NCBI GenBank assembly: GCA_022800625.1
Contig: JAAWQR010000008.1
Coordinates: 1-64,000 of the forward strand
Direction of reading: 5' to 3'
Length of the DNA: 64,000 nt
Source of the DNA: Clostridiales bacterium
Lineage (GTDB): Bacteria > Bacillota > Clostridia > Oscillospirales > CAG-272
The notes under the pieces were generated by a model. It was not told the DNA's origin and made no database searches. It saw only the letters and a list, made by a program, of their open reading frames with translations. A program made the translations under genes and the position numbers. Shown here in pieces: positions 42,948 to 53,371 of this stretch; within the stretch, counting starts at the first letter, position 1, and every line of letters begins with the position of its first letter.

Positions 42948-43172
42948 GTAAAAAAGCCGCCCCGCAATGCCGATTCAAGCGAAGAAGAAACCCTGCTGCT
43001 GCAAGGGCGGTGCCCTCTCGTTCGGTTCGTGCTCCCAGCATCCTTTCACCGCAGAAGTGACAAGCACAATGGCGGCGGAGGGAGGTCTGCATCCCCACGG
43101 ACGAAGTCCGGGCTCCTTTTTACTCTTTGTGGGTTTTTATCGCTTAGTTGTCGAACAACGCAGGGCGGCCGC
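42948..43172 (-). ncRNA. candidate ~225-nt structured RNA, family unassigned
   Basis: Closing stem 42956-42962/43163-43169 (GCCGCCC/GGGCGGC) then T6 on minus; internal hairpins 43147-43159, 43098-43110, 43046-43060, 43029-43033/43063-43067, 43004-43016; no credible ORF. Confidence 0.55.
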
Positions 43173-43263
43173 GTGAAAATTATGTTTAACTTAATTTTTC
43201 ATTTTTCTGTTTCACGCACGAAATCTGACTCGGAAGACTATATTCTCCGATAAGGTTCACTTG

Positions 43264-43596
43264 TCAGCCTTCGCTGTCCTCATCGTAAAAAATATCTGCA
43301 AATTCATCATCGAAAATATCTGCAATGCGGTCAAATTCTTCATCATCCTCTATCGTTTCGAGAATCGGCTCGCCGTCCTCGTCAACCCCGCACTTGAGGA
43401 TAACATATTCTTCGCTTGTTTCCTCGCCGTTCTCACCAACGGGAACCATTGCGCGATACTCCGCTCCCTCATGCTCAAGAGATGCGAGCAAAAGAAAATT
43501 AAGCTCGTTTCCCTCCTCATCAGTCAGGGTAAATATTTCTGTACCAAGCTCTTCGTTATTATCGAGCATTTCGTTATTGTTTTCTGTATTTTTCAT
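43264..43596 (-). CDS. DUF1292 family protein
   Basis: Acidic protein: IFTLTDEEGNELNFLLLASLEHEGAEYRAMVPV...EEYVILKCGVDEDGE. Confidence 0.85.
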   Translation of the reverse strand: MKNTENNNEMLDNNEELGTEIFTLTDEEGNELNFLLLASLEHEGAEYRAMVPVGENGEETSEEYVILKCGVDEDGEPILETIEDDEEFDRIADIFDDEFADIFYDEDSEG

Positions 43597-43678
43597 GTAA
43601 TTACCGTGCCTTTCCGAACATCATATTGTATCTGACACGAACCTTTGTCCGACAGATGCCTTTGATCTCTGTGACTAT

Positions 43679-43707
43679 ATTCTATACCAAAACCGACGTC
43701 TTGTCAA
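43679..43707 (-). promoter_or_regulatory. consensus-like sigma-A promoter for DUF1292 gene
   Basis: Minus strand TTGACA-17 nt-TAGAAT. Confidence 0.8.
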
Positions 43708-43741
43708 GTCTGTATTTTGTCGAAGATCGCCCGCCTCGGAA

Positions 43742-43951
43742 TTAGTTTTGCTTTGCTACCGTTTTATATTCGTCATAAGGCTTGAAATACGGGCAGCCGC
43801 GTTGGCTGTCGCTCAACAAAAACTGCCTGTAGTCATCTTCATCAAAATCAGCGTGACATATCTTTTCGCCGAGATCGCGGTCATCATCTGTCACGACGTC
43901 GTAAAATTCACATTCTTCGCAGATTCCCTGCACCTTTTTTGCGTCAAACAT
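43742..43951 (-). CDS. small Cys-containing protein (DUF6472-like)
   Basis: ICEECEFYDVV...KICHADFDEDDYRQFLLSDSQRGCPYFKPYDEYKTVAKQN. Confidence 0.65.
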   Translation of the reverse strand: MFDAKKVQGICEECEFYDVVTDDDRDLGEKICHADFDEDDYRQFLLSDSQRGCPYFKPYDEYKTVAKQN

Positions 43952-43971
43952 TTTATTTTTCTCTTCCGTAA

Positions 43972-45381
43972 TTATTTTATTACTTTAACATGATCTTTTC
44001 CGCAGGAATACACGTTAATTCCCGACCGCTTCATTTTTGATATAACATCGAGCAAATCACGGTCAATCAGCTCACCCGGCACGATAAGCGGAATCCCGGG
44101 AGGATATGCGTATACATATGAAGCGGATATTCTGCCCTCAGCCATATCAAGCGAAATCATTTCAGCCTCATACATTCGCTCGTCTGAGGCAGACATCACA
44201 TATTTCGGTATCCTGATCGGAAATGAAAGCACATCAGTACGCTTTGCAGTTTCAGTATCACGGTCGATCTCCTTTACTGCGTCGGCGAATCGGGACAGCG
44301 TATCATGAGTGTCGCCGATTCCGCTCATCGCGGTGATATATGACATTGAAGCCATTTCGACCTCTATCCTGTATTTATCACGAAGGATCTCTGCAAGCTC
44401 CGTACCGCTCATTGCAGCATTTTCCGTTGATATCACAAGCTTTGAACGGTCGAGCGCAAATGCTCCGTCATCAGCGTCAAACAAGTGCAGTTTTTTCAGT
44501 CCATGCAGTCTCTCCCAAATACTGTCAAGTTCATATTTCCAATCTGCGAGCAGCCTTTTCCCATGATTTTCCAAAATTCTCACTGCTCCGTCGATAGATG
44601 ATGAGAGCAAATACGAAGGACTGCTCGATTGAAACACTCTCATCTGCTCGGCGAGTGTCTCAAAATCTACAAGATCACCGCACACATGGACGACCGCTGT
44701 CTGCGTAAGCGACGGCAGCGTTTTATGAAGGCTCTGCACGGTTATTTCAGCTCCGCATGTAACCGGACTTTCATCAAACACGCCAAACAACCCGAGATGA
44801 GCTCCGTGAGCACTGTCAACCATAAGCGGCACTCCGTATCTGTGGCAAACTGTGGCTATAGAGCGCACATCGGAAATTACACCTTCGTATGTCGGACTTG
44901 TGATTATCACAAGCGACGTGTCGGGATTTTCGCGAAGTTCACGTTCAACATCATCAGGGGTGATTGACAGCGGAAAGGCAAAAGAAGATAATTCAGGCGT
45001 AAGATATCCTGCACGTGCTCCGCAAAGCTCCACAGCATTATAAACGGATTTATGAGAAGCACGCGACAGGAGCACCTTAGGCAACTTTTTTCCGAGAAGA
45101 ACCGCGCGGACAGAGGCAAGGATCGCGCCTGAGCTTCCGTTTACGGAATAAAAGCTGTGCTCTGCTCCCCACAGCTCTGACGCTATACGCTCCGATTCTT
45201 CAAAAATTCCGCTTGGGTGATTGAGGTTGTCAAAGCCGTATATTTCAGTAATATCAAGCTTTCCTCCGAGGGGTGCAAGGTACGGAAAGTCAAATATATT
45301 ACGCTTATGCCCGGGCATATGCATCGGAAGATAATCGCTGTCTGTATATTCGGAAAGCTTCTCAGCAATAGATTTCGACAT
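43972..45381 (-). CDS. Orn/Lys/Arg decarboxylase family PLP enzyme
   Basis: MPGHKRNIF, SVNGSSGAILASVRA, VDSAHGAHLG, SLHKTLPSLTQTAVVH. Confidence 0.92.
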   Translation of the reverse strand: MSKSIAEKLSEYTDSDYLPMHMPGHKRNIFDFPYLAPLGGKLDITEIYGFDNLNHPSGIFEESERIASELWGAEHSFYSVNGSSGAILASVRAVLLGKKLPKVLLSRASHKSVYNAVELCGARAGYLTPELSSFAFPLSITPDDVERELRENPDTSLVIITSPTYEGVISDVRSIATVCHRYGVPLMVDSAHGAHLGLFGVFDESPVTCGAEITVQSLHKTLPSLTQTAVVHVCGDLVDFETLAEQMRVFQSSSPSYLLSSSIDGAVRILENHGKRLLADWKYELDSIWERLHGLKKLHLFDADDGAFALDRSKLVISTENAAMSGTELAEILRDKYRIEVEMASMSYITAMSGIGDTHDTLSRFADAVKEIDRDTETAKRTDVLSFPIRIPKYVMSASDERMYEAEMISLDMAEGRISASYVYAYPPGIPLIVPGELIDRDLLDVISKMKRSGINVYSCGKDHVKVIK

Positions 45382-45419
45382 GTACTCACCCCTGTTCTTA
45401 AATACCAAAATTTCAAAAC

Positions 45420-45450
45420 AGGACTGCCGATAAGAACGGCAGTCCCGAAT
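45420..45450 (-). terminator. intrinsic terminator
   Basis: GGACTGCCG ... CGGCAGTCC. Confidence 0.75.
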
Positions 45451-45464
45451 TAACGCTTTTCAGC

Positions 45465-46676
45465 TTAGTTCAGCTTGATAAGCTCCATCTGTCCGGGAGC
45501 CAGCCAAATTTCATTTGCGGCAAGCGTACCCTTCTTGTCTCCTCGATTGCAGATCTCAACGCGCTGCTTTCCGTTAAGTCTGAGAATAGCAGCCTTTTCA
45601 ACCTTGTCTGTAAAGTTCAGAGCAACAGTGCAGGCTTCGTCCTGAAGAGTGTTAAGAACTACGACATAGTCGCTGCCCTCATCGTCCTTAAAGAAGCTGA
45701 TCATGCCTGAGCGGCAAACCGCACTCTCAACAAGATCGTTTGAACCGGGGAGGAAATAAAGGTATCCGCCGTAGCTTACGCCGAGACCGAAGCTGTCAAC
45801 GTGGCGAAGCTTTGCCATGATCTCACCGTGCTGAGCCATAAAGCGCTTCTGAACTCTTGCAAGGTCATAGTAGCGGGGAGTCTTTTCGCCGAACTCATCG
45901 ATGGGAGAGCCCCACAGATCGGGAGCAATCAGCTTATCGTAAAGTCTGAACCATACGACAGCGCGGCAGCCGCAGGCTACGGTCGTGCTTATCTGCCACT
46001 GGAAATCAAGCTCGCTCGGAATTCTGTAACCGTAGTGAGCGCTTGAAAGCTGGCTCGCCCAAACCTCAGCACCCGAAGCCTTTGCAGCCTTTACAACTTC
46101 TCTGATGTTATAAAAATGCTCGTCTATTCCGACGCCGTTCGGAAGAAGCTGAGCATATGTGCCGTAGCCGATAATATCTGTACCTGAATATGATGTAAAT
46201 TCACTCATCCATTCCTTAAGAGACTTATCCGGACCGAGGAGCATGCGCTCCGTGCGCTCAACGCTTCCGAGGTTTACGAAAACGGGGAATTTGGGATCAA
46301 TATCGCGGAGGATCTTGACACCCTCGAAATATGCTTCGTTTGTGGTTGTATTCGGCTCTTCGCCTACATAAAAGCCTTCAGCCGCAGGATGGATACCGAA
46401 CTCATCGTATACTTCTCTTGCGATTCTCGCGTATTTTTCAGCTCCGTTCAGATACTGTTCGAGCGACAACTCGTTTATCTGAAGGATCATCTTTACGCCG
46501 AGACGCTCAGCTAAGTCAAGCATTGCCTTGAAGTCCTCATGCGAATCCTTCTCATAAGTAAATCTCGGAGTTACGGGGTCTGTCATTCCGCAGTTTACCC
46601 AATCCACAAGCATTTCCGGCTTGTAATCCGAAAAATCCACATAGTTCCAAAATGTAAGTTTGATTCTGTTTGCCAT
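45465..46676 (-). CDS. putative TIM-barrel glycoside hydrolase
   Basis: Barrel-like sequence with EGFYVGEEPNTT acidic motif and C-terminal beta domain. Confidence 0.6.
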   Translation of the reverse strand: MANRIKLTFWNYVDFSDYKPEMLVDWVNCGMTDPVTPRFTYEKDSHEDFKAMLDLAERLGVKMILQINELSLEQYLNGAEKYARIAREVYDEFGIHPAAEGFYVGEEPNTTTNEAYFEGVKILRDIDPKFPVFVNLGSVERTERMLLGPDKSLKEWMSEFTSYSGTDIIGYGTYAQLLPNGVGIDEHFYNIREVVKAAKASGAEVWASQLSSAHYGYRIPSELDFQWQISTTVACGCRAVVWFRLYDKLIAPDLWGSPIDEFGEKTPRYYDLARVQKRFMAQHGEIMAKLRHVDSFGLGVSYGGYLYFLPGSNDLVESAVCRSGMISFFKDDEGSDYVVVLNTLQDEACTVALNFTDKVEKAAILRLNGKQRVEICNRGDKKGTLAANEIWLAPGQMELIKLN

Positions 46677-46785
46677 AAATTTTATTACCTTTCTGTTTTA
46701 AGCTTCTGTAATAAAGCAATTTAAGCATTGCACTAATTATACCATATACTCCCTGTTTTATCAAGAAAAGAAAATAATATAATGT

Positions 46786-47835
46786 TTATTTCTGTGTTTT
46801 TACCGCACGTATCATAAAATCCACTGCCGTTTTCATTATTTCCGAGTCCTCTTCCGTTATCAGAGCATAGTCGATATCGTATATCTTGGACTTTTCAGCT
46901 TCGGGAATACCGCTTTTGCCGTACTTTTTTGCCGCAGCTGAGATCTTACCGAACACCTCGTCAAGATATTTTTCACTCCGCTCTGTCTGGTACACGTTAT
47001 GAGCGCGTCCGTGACATACTATAACACTGACATTCTCACGAGAGGTCAGCGCTTTATTTGAAACGGGAGAATTTTTCATGCTGACCGACGGATCACAGTC
47101 GCCATGAAGCAGGAGAATCGGAATGTTCCCGACAGCTATCAAAGAATCAGACGCGCTGCGGCGTGAATCAAAGCCGTTCACAATAACGGATGCTATAGAA
47201 AACAGCGGCTTCAGAAACGATAACTTTAAGCCTGATGACATGCCGACGCTGTCAACAGCTGCTCCGGCCGCGCTCTCGGGCGCGGAAAATGCAACCACTC
47301 CCGATATTTTATCTTTAACCTTGCATGAGGCACAGCATGACGCATATCCGCCCCACGAATGACCTACGAGAACGGCTTTGTAACCTGACAGCTCACTGTC
47401 TCCCGATGCAAATTTCACGGCAGACTCAAGGTCGCGCACAGACTGATAAAATCCGACAAGTGAACCTCCTTCCGAACTCATAGTTCCCGTGTTATCATAT
47501 GAGAGAACTTTAAAGCCTGCACGTGCTATCGTATTTATTTCCGTCATGTAGCTGAGATGTCCTCCGCCCATACCGTGGGCAAATATCACAAGTCCCAAAG
47601 GCTTTGTTACCGCTTCATACGTATAAACAGCACCGCGAAGAAGCTGTCCTTTATCCGACGGGAATTCCACGTCTCTTCGCATAAGCCCTTCAAAATCATC
47701 GCTTGTAAAATACTTCAGCGACGGGTTTCCGTCGCATCTTTTTGCAAATGCAGAGCGAAGAGCATAGGCCGCAGCCGCCAGCAAAAGAATTACAAGTACT
47801 GCAAAAGTTGCAGCAATTATAAGGATTGTCTTCAT
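46786..47835 (-). CDS. alpha/beta hydrolase with N-terminal TM
   Basis: VIFAHGMGGGHLSYM, LVGHSWGGYASCC, LLHGDCDPSV. Confidence 0.85.
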   Translation of the reverse strand: MKTILIIAATFAVLVILLLAAAAYALRSAFAKRCDGNPSLKYFTSDDFEGLMRRDVEFPSDKGQLLRGAVYTYEAVTKPLGLVIFAHGMGGGHLSYMTEINTIARAGFKVLSYDNTGTMSSEGGSLVGFYQSVRDLESAVKFASGDSELSGYKAVLVGHSWGGYASCCASCKVKDKISGVVAFSAPESAAGAAVDSVGMSSGLKLSFLKPLFSIASVIVNGFDSRRSASDSLIAVGNIPILLLHGDCDPSVSMKNSPVSNKALTSRENVSVIVCHGRAHNVYQTERSEKYLDEVFGKISAAAKKYGKSGIPEAEKSKIYDIDYALITEEDSEIMKTAVDFMIRAVKTQK

Positions 47836-48086
47836 CTGTCTCCCTCCCGCCGCGCAATACGAGGCATCGTGTCTTGTTTACAGCTATTGTACCATACCAC
47901 TGTTAAATTTTCAAGTGTCTGAAGCGCTGATAAAATTAAGGTCTCGTATAATTATCAAACTGCTCAAAGTCACTTGAACTCGGTGCTGCCGGCAAAAATT
48001 ATAATGTAAAATCCCGCGCTTGAAAATATATCAAGTACGGGATTTTTGTACGTCAAAGCCTATGCAGTTGACAGACGGAAGACAGA

Positions 48087-48338
48087 TCAATTTTCCTTTT
48101 TCTCATCTTTCCGCATCGGAGCTTCCTTGCCGATACAAGGATTCAGATCGCCAAGATTCATATTAAGAACTGACGCGACAGCCATGACGGTAGACCATTT
48201 TATGTTTTTCCCTTTTTCCATATTTTTAATGGTCTTTTCCGACACATTACTTTCATGAGCCAACTTATCTCTTGACATGCCGGACTCAATTCTGACCTTC
48301 CGCACGATATCCATGATCTCCATATTTTTAGTACTCAT
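48087..48338 (-). CDS. XRE-family HTH regulator
   Basis: VRIESGMSRDKLAHESNVSEKTIKNMEKGKNIKWSTVMAVASVL. Confidence 0.85.
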   Translation of the reverse strand: MSTKNMEIMDIVRKVRIESGMSRDKLAHESNVSEKTIKNMEKGKNIKWSTVMAVASVLNMNLGDLNPCIGKEAPMRKDEKKEN

Positions 48339-48772
48339 TTTATCACCTCCTTCTAAAACTTTATAATTAAATTTTATTAGGCAATAAAATACTGAGAAGT
48401 ATCCAAAGTACCCCTTATGTAAATATTATGAGTTTAAATATTCTATAATTCATTAATTTTTAAAAGAAGCAGTTTAATAATGCAACTAATTGCAAAACAG
48501 GTAAAAACAAGGGAGAAAGACACTTATTTTAATCAAAAAAGTGATATGCAGTTTTTTGATTTAAAAGAACGGAATACCACACAGTAAAAATAACACCGGG
48601 AATGCTGCAATTGTTATTTTATCCGATTATAATTTTGCTGATTCATCTATTTATTGATGTCTGTCTCAGATAACAGCGGATAAATATACGTCTTTTATGA
48701 GTCTATCCATTGACAAAACCTCCCTTAGTATTGTATAATTTTTATAGCCTTTATCATAATTCGGAGGACACA

Positions 48773-49780
48773 ATGTTTAAAGATAAAAAAGTTGTTTTTT
48801 CGGGGGTTCAGCCGTCAGGTGTACTGACGCTCGGAAACTATCTCGGAGCTATAAAAAATTTTGCCGCTTTCTCAGATGAATATAAATGCTATTACTGCGT
48901 TGTTGACGAGCACGCAATAACAGTAAGGCAGAATCCCGCCGAACTGAGACGCAGAACATATGAGACTCTCGCACTTTATATCGCATGCGGACTTGATCCC
49001 GAAAAGAACACGCTGTTCGTACAGAGCCATGTATCCGCTCACGCAGAGCTTGGCTGGATACTCGACTGCTATACCATGTTCGGAGAGCTTTCCAGAATGA
49101 CGCAGTTCAAAGATAAATCTCAAAAGAATGCCGACAACATCAACGCAGGACTTTTCACATATCCCGCACTAATGGCGGCTGATATTCTGCTTTATCAGAC
49201 CGAGCTTGTTCCCGTAGGAGTTGACCAAAAGCAGCATCTTGAGCTTGCGCGCAATGTAGCTGAGCGATTTAATTCCGTATACAGCGATACATTCGTTGTG
49301 CCGGAACCGTATATTCCGACTGAGACTGCTAAAATCATGTCGCTCGCCGAGCCGTCCAAGAAAATGTCAAAATCTGATGAAAACGAGAACGCTGTTATCA
49401 GAATTCTTGATCCGAGAGACGTTATAATTAAGAAATTCAAACGCGCGGTAACCGATTCGGGCTGTGAGGTGAGACGCGCCGAGGGAAAAGAAGGCATATC
49501 CAACCTCATGAGCATATATTCCGCTTTCACAGGCAAGAGCGACGATGAAATAACCTCTGAATTTGACGGCCGCGGATACGGCGATTTTAAGCTTGCCGTC
49601 GGTGAAGTATGCGCAGATGCGCTGGCTCCCGTTCAGGCTGAATTTGCAAGGCTTACCTCCGACAAGGCTTATCTTGAAAGCATAATGGCTCACGGCGCTG
49701 AGGACGCGGCAAGATCAGCCGCAAGAACGATGTCAAAAGTTCGCCGAAAGATCGGATTCATTGAACCGAAAAGAGTTTAG
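48773..49780 (+). CDS. trpS: tryptophanyl-tRNA synthetase
   Basis: SGVQPSGVLTLGNYLGAI, KMSKSDEN. Confidence 0.97.
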   Translation: MFKDKKVVFSGVQPSGVLTLGNYLGAIKNFAAFSDEYKCYYCVVDEHAITVRQNPAELRRRTYETLALYIACGLDPEKNTLFVQSHVSAHAELGWILDCYTMFGELSRMTQFKDKSQKNADNINAGLFTYPALMAADILLYQTELVPVGVDQKQHLELARNVAERFNSVYSDTFVVPEPYIPTETAKIMSLAEPSKKMSKSDENENAVIRILDPRDVIIKKFKRAVTDSGCEVRRAEGKEGISNLMSIYSAFTGKSDDEITSEFDGRGYGDFKLAVGEVCADALAPVQAEFARLTSDKAYLESIMAHGAEDAARSAARTMSKVRRKIGFIEPKRV

Positions 49781-49920
49781 TCTGAAAATTTAAGTTCAAG
49801 GTATACGCATATTAACTGTTTTCAGACACAATTTGTTTTTTGTACTGAGGAACAAAATTTCCTCCTGCCTTAGATCATGAGGAAACCAAAACAAATTCAA
49901 AGAAAGAGATGGTCGTATCC

Positions 49921-50148
49921 ATGCTTTTGATACTTGACCGAATCGAAGATGGTATTGCAGTGCTGACAGACAGTGACGGAAAAATTTATGAGTGCCCGTC
50001 GTATTGTTTACCTGACGGTGCGCATGAAAACTCCGCACTTGAAGCGGATATCACAGTAAGCGGAGAGATATCAGAACTTAAATATGCAGCAAATCCGAAC
50101 GCAGGGTTAAACGAGAGACGGCTGAGAGAGTTGTTTCATAAGAAATAA
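49921..50148 (+). CDS. DUF3006-like small protein
   Basis: MLLILDRIEDGIAVLTDSDGKIYECPSYCLPDGAHENSALEADI. Confidence 0.75.
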   Translation: MLLILDRIEDGIAVLTDSDGKIYECPSYCLPDGAHENSALEADITVSGEISELKYAANPNAGLNERRLRELFHKK

Positions 50149-50345
50149 GGTCAAAGCAAAACTTAAAATAAAACTCGTATAAGGAATCCCATTTTTTTCG
50201 GAATTCTTTGTGAAGGTTTACGATTAAAAAAGCGACTTTTTACAACAAAACATGACTCCGTTGTGATATAATAATATATGTAAAGGTATCACAGCCCGAC
50301 GGCGGTGATTTTGATAAAATAAAAAACAAGGAAGGATATTTCCAA

Positions 50346-51497
50346 ATGAGAGAGAGTATGTACGGAGAGCTTAGCGTAATAGGAATGAGAGGATGCAGCC
50401 GCTTTATAAATCAGGTTGATTATTACCTGAAAGAATGGCGCAGTCACGGAGACGGCGAAGGATTCGTTATAAATGCGGAATGCCCTCGTTTCGGCTCCGG
50501 CGAGGCAAAGGGACTCCTTCACACAACCATGCGCGGTCAGGACGTTTATATTTTTTCAGATTGCTTTAATCACAGCGTAAAATATAAGATGTTCGGCGAA
50601 GAAGTGCCGATGAGTCCCGACGATCATTTCCAGGATCTAAAACGCACGATAGCGGCAATCGGAGGTAAAGCAAACAGAATTACCGTAATTATGCCGATGC
50701 TCTATGAAGGCCGTCAGCACAAAAGAAATTCAAGAGAATCTCTCGACTGCGCGCTTGCTCTTCAGGAGCTTGTCAATATGGGCGTCAGCAACATTATCAC
50801 CTTTGACGCGCACGACCCTCGTGTACAGAACGCTATACCGCTGACCGGCTTTGATAACATCCGTCCTACATACCAAATGCTTAAAGCTCTCGTAAAAAAT
50901 ATTCCCGACATCTCTCTTGACCATGACGATACAATAATTATATCACCCGATGAAGGTGCAATGTCCAGAACTATGTACTACGCATCTATCTTGGGACTTG
51001 AACTCGGAATGTTCTACAAAAGACGTAACTATTCCGTTATAATCGACGGAAAGAACCCCATTGAAGCTCATGAATATCTCGGACGCGACGTTCGCGGAAA
51101 AGATGTTATCGTAGTTGACGATATGATAGCATCGGGCGACTCGATTATCGACGTATCAAAGCAGCTCAAAGAAAAAGGCGCGCGCCGCATATTCTTCTTT
51201 GTAACTTTCGGACTTTTCGTTAACGGATTCGATGTTTTCGACAAAGCATATGCCGAAGGAATATTTGACAAATGCTTCACAACCAACCTCATTTATCAGC
51301 CTGAAGGACTCATAAACAGAGAATGGTACGCTGAAGTCAACATGTGCAAATATGTAGCTCTGCTTATTGATACTCTTAATCAGAACAAATCTATCGGAAC
51401 ACTTCTCAATCCCGTTAAAAAGATTCATACTATCCTTGACGCACAGAACGCAAAAAAAGCGGCTGAAGCGGGTGCGCAAATGAAGATAGAAGATTAA
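50346..51497 (+). CDS. prs: ribose-phosphate pyrophosphokinase
   Basis: DDMIASGDSIIDVSKQLKEKGARRIFFFVTFG PRPP-binding loop; DAHDPRVQNAIP. Confidence 0.92.
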   Translation: MRESMYGELSVIGMRGCSRFINQVDYYLKEWRSHGDGEGFVINAECPRFGSGEAKGLLHTTMRGQDVYIFSDCFNHSVKYKMFGEEVPMSPDDHFQDLKRTIAAIGGKANRITVIMPMLYEGRQHKRNSRESLDCALALQELVNMGVSNIITFDAHDPRVQNAIPLTGFDNIRPTYQMLKALVKNIPDISLDHDDTIIISPDEGAMSRTMYYASILGLELGMFYKRRNYSVIIDGKNPIEAHEYLGRDVRGKDVIVVDDMIASGDSIIDVSKQLKEKGARRIFFFVTFGLFVNGFDVFDKAYAEGIFDKCFTTNLIYQPEGLINREWYAEVNMCKYVALLIDTLNQNKSIGTLLNPVKKIHTILDAQNAKKAAEAGAQMKIED

Positions 51498-51512
51498 AAT
51501 AGACATATAAAT

Positions 51513-51556
51513 CGTCTTGCGGAAACTTTGAACGCTTTTCATTCTCCGCAAGACAG
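51513..51556 (+). terminator. prs terminator
   Basis: GTCTTGCGGA ... TCCGCAAGAC then GTGTTTTTC. Confidence 0.75.
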
Positions 51557-51643
51557 TGTTTTTCTTCCGTATAAAAACAAAATTCCGCTTAAATCGGAAT
51601 ATATGCGGTAAAAATTAAAGAAAGGTACGGTTTAATCACATAA

Positions 51644-53347
51644 ATGCAGAAACTGAAAAATCAGGCGGCGTCTCTTATTGCTGATTCTGTTAAAAAGCTT
51701 TGGAGCTTTGACGAACTTGACACATCTGAGCTTGCTTCAATGCTTGAATATCCGCCGGACGAAACGATGGGAGACCTTGCGTTCCCATGCTTTAAGCTGA
51801 GCCGTTCTCTGAGAGCCGCTCCGCCGAAGATCGCCGCAGCTATTGCCGAAAATATAAGCACAGACGCTTTTTCCGAAATAAACGCGGTCGGAGGATATCT
51901 GAATTTTAAGATATCTCCCGCAAGCCTTGAAGATATTCTTAAAGAAGTTGAAGAAAAAGGCGATAAATACGGCGCGTCTGACATTGGAAACAGGAAAACC
52001 GTCGTTCTCGACTATTCTTCCCCGAACATTTCAAAGCCGTTCCATATAGGTCACCTCGGAACTACCGTTATAGGGCACTCACTGAAGCTTCTCCATGAGT
52101 TTGCAGGCTATAAATGTGTCGGAATCAATCACCTCGGAGACTGGGGTACTCAGAACGGCAAGCAGATCGTAGCTTTTAAGAGATGGGGAGACCGCGAAAA
52201 GGTAGAGCGTGAAGGAATCGATGCACTTGTTGAGCTTTACGTTAAATTCCATGAAGAAGCCGAAAAAGATCCCTCGCTTAACGACGCGGCAAGAGCCGAA
52301 TTCAAAAAGCTTGAAGAGCACGATCCCGAAAATATCGCCCTCTGGAAATGGTTTGTCGACGTAAGCTTCAAGGAATACGAGGTCACGTACAAACAGCTCG
52401 GAATCTCCTTCGACAGCTACAACGGTGAGAGCTTTTATTCAGACAAAATGCCGGCTCAGGTAGAAAAGATGAAAGAACTCGGTCTTTTAAAGCTTGACGA
52501 CGGCGCGTCTATTATTGATCTTTCCGAATATAATATGCCGCCGTGCCTTATTTTGAAGAGTGACGGCACGACTCTGTATCCGACACGCGATATCGCGGCT
52601 GCGGTATACCGCAACAATACTTACGACTTTGACAAGTGCATTTATGTTACCTCGTCAGGACAGAGTCTCCACTTTGCACAGTGGTTCAAGGTCGTTGAGC
52701 TTATGGGTTACGACTTTTATGATAAGCTCATTCATGTTCCCTACGGTACTGTCAGCATAGGCGGAGCTAAGCTTGCAACGAGAAGCGGAAACGTCGTTCT
52801 GTTAAAGGATCTTTTCCGTCAATCTGTTGAAAAGGTTCGCGAGATCATGGACGAAAAGAATCCCGATCTTGAAAACCGCGATGAAGTTTCCGAAGCTGTC
52901 GGAGTCGGCGCTATCGTATTCAACTACCTATTCAACAGCAGAATAAAGGATATAAACTTTACTCTTGAGTCAGCGCTCAGCTTTGAAGGAAACACAGGTC
53001 CTTACGCACAATACACATATGCACGCACATGCAGTATTCTTGAGCGCAGCGGTGATTTGCCGTCGGGCGGTAAGCTTACATCTCCCGAAGAGGGCGAAGT
53101 GCTTCGCACCCTTGCAAAATTCCCCGAGAGAGTATCAGCGGCAATTGAAGAATACGAGCCGTCAAATATCACGAGATATATAATTGATCTTTGCACAGCG
53201 TTCAACAGATTCTATCACAATTGCCCGATACTTCAGGCAGAGGACGACGATGTAAAGGCGATAAGACTGCGTATAACGGCTGCTGTGAACAATGTTCTGG
53301 GAACAGCTCTTCACCTCATTTGCATGAAAACTCCGAATAAAATTTAA
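51644..53347 (+). CDS. argS: arginyl-tRNA synthetase
   Basis: DYSSPNISKPFHIGHLGTTVIGHSL, SDGTTLYPTRDIAAA, NTGPYAQYTYART. Confidence 0.96.
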   Translation: MQKLKNQAASLIADSVKKLWSFDELDTSELASMLEYPPDETMGDLAFPCFKLSRSLRAAPPKIAAAIAENISTDAFSEINAVGGYLNFKISPASLEDILKEVEEKGDKYGASDIGNRKTVVLDYSSPNISKPFHIGHLGTTVIGHSLKLLHEFAGYKCVGINHLGDWGTQNGKQIVAFKRWGDREKVEREGIDALVELYVKFHEEAEKDPSLNDAARAEFKKLEEHDPENIALWKWFVDVSFKEYEVTYKQLGISFDSYNGESFYSDKMPAQVEKMKELGLLKLDDGASIIDLSEYNMPPCLILKSDGTTLYPTRDIAAAVYRNNTYDFDKCIYVTSSGQSLHFAQWFKVVELMGYDFYDKLIHVPYGTVSIGGAKLATRSGNVVLLKDLFRQSVEKVREIMDEKNPDLENRDEVSEAVGVGAIVFNYLFNSRIKDINFTLESALSFEGNTGPYAQYTYARTCSILERSGDLPSGGKLTSPEEGEVLRTLAKFPERVSAAIEEYEPSNITRYIIDLCTAFNRFYHNCPILQAEDDDVKAIRLRITAAVNNVLGTALHLICMKTPNKI

Positions 53348-53371
53348 TAACCGAAAGGATTCCTATAAATT

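Noticed and set aside
43098-43116. RNase P-like word gaagtccgggctcc
   Set aside because: Resembles the GAAAGTCCGGGCTCC core but lies on the opposite strand to the closed RNA and other RNase P conserved blocks are missing.
42282-43253. 323-aa plus-strand ORF
   Set aside because: Antisense to YfcE and SecB-like genes and runs through the structured RNA; low-complexity composition and no recognisable domain.
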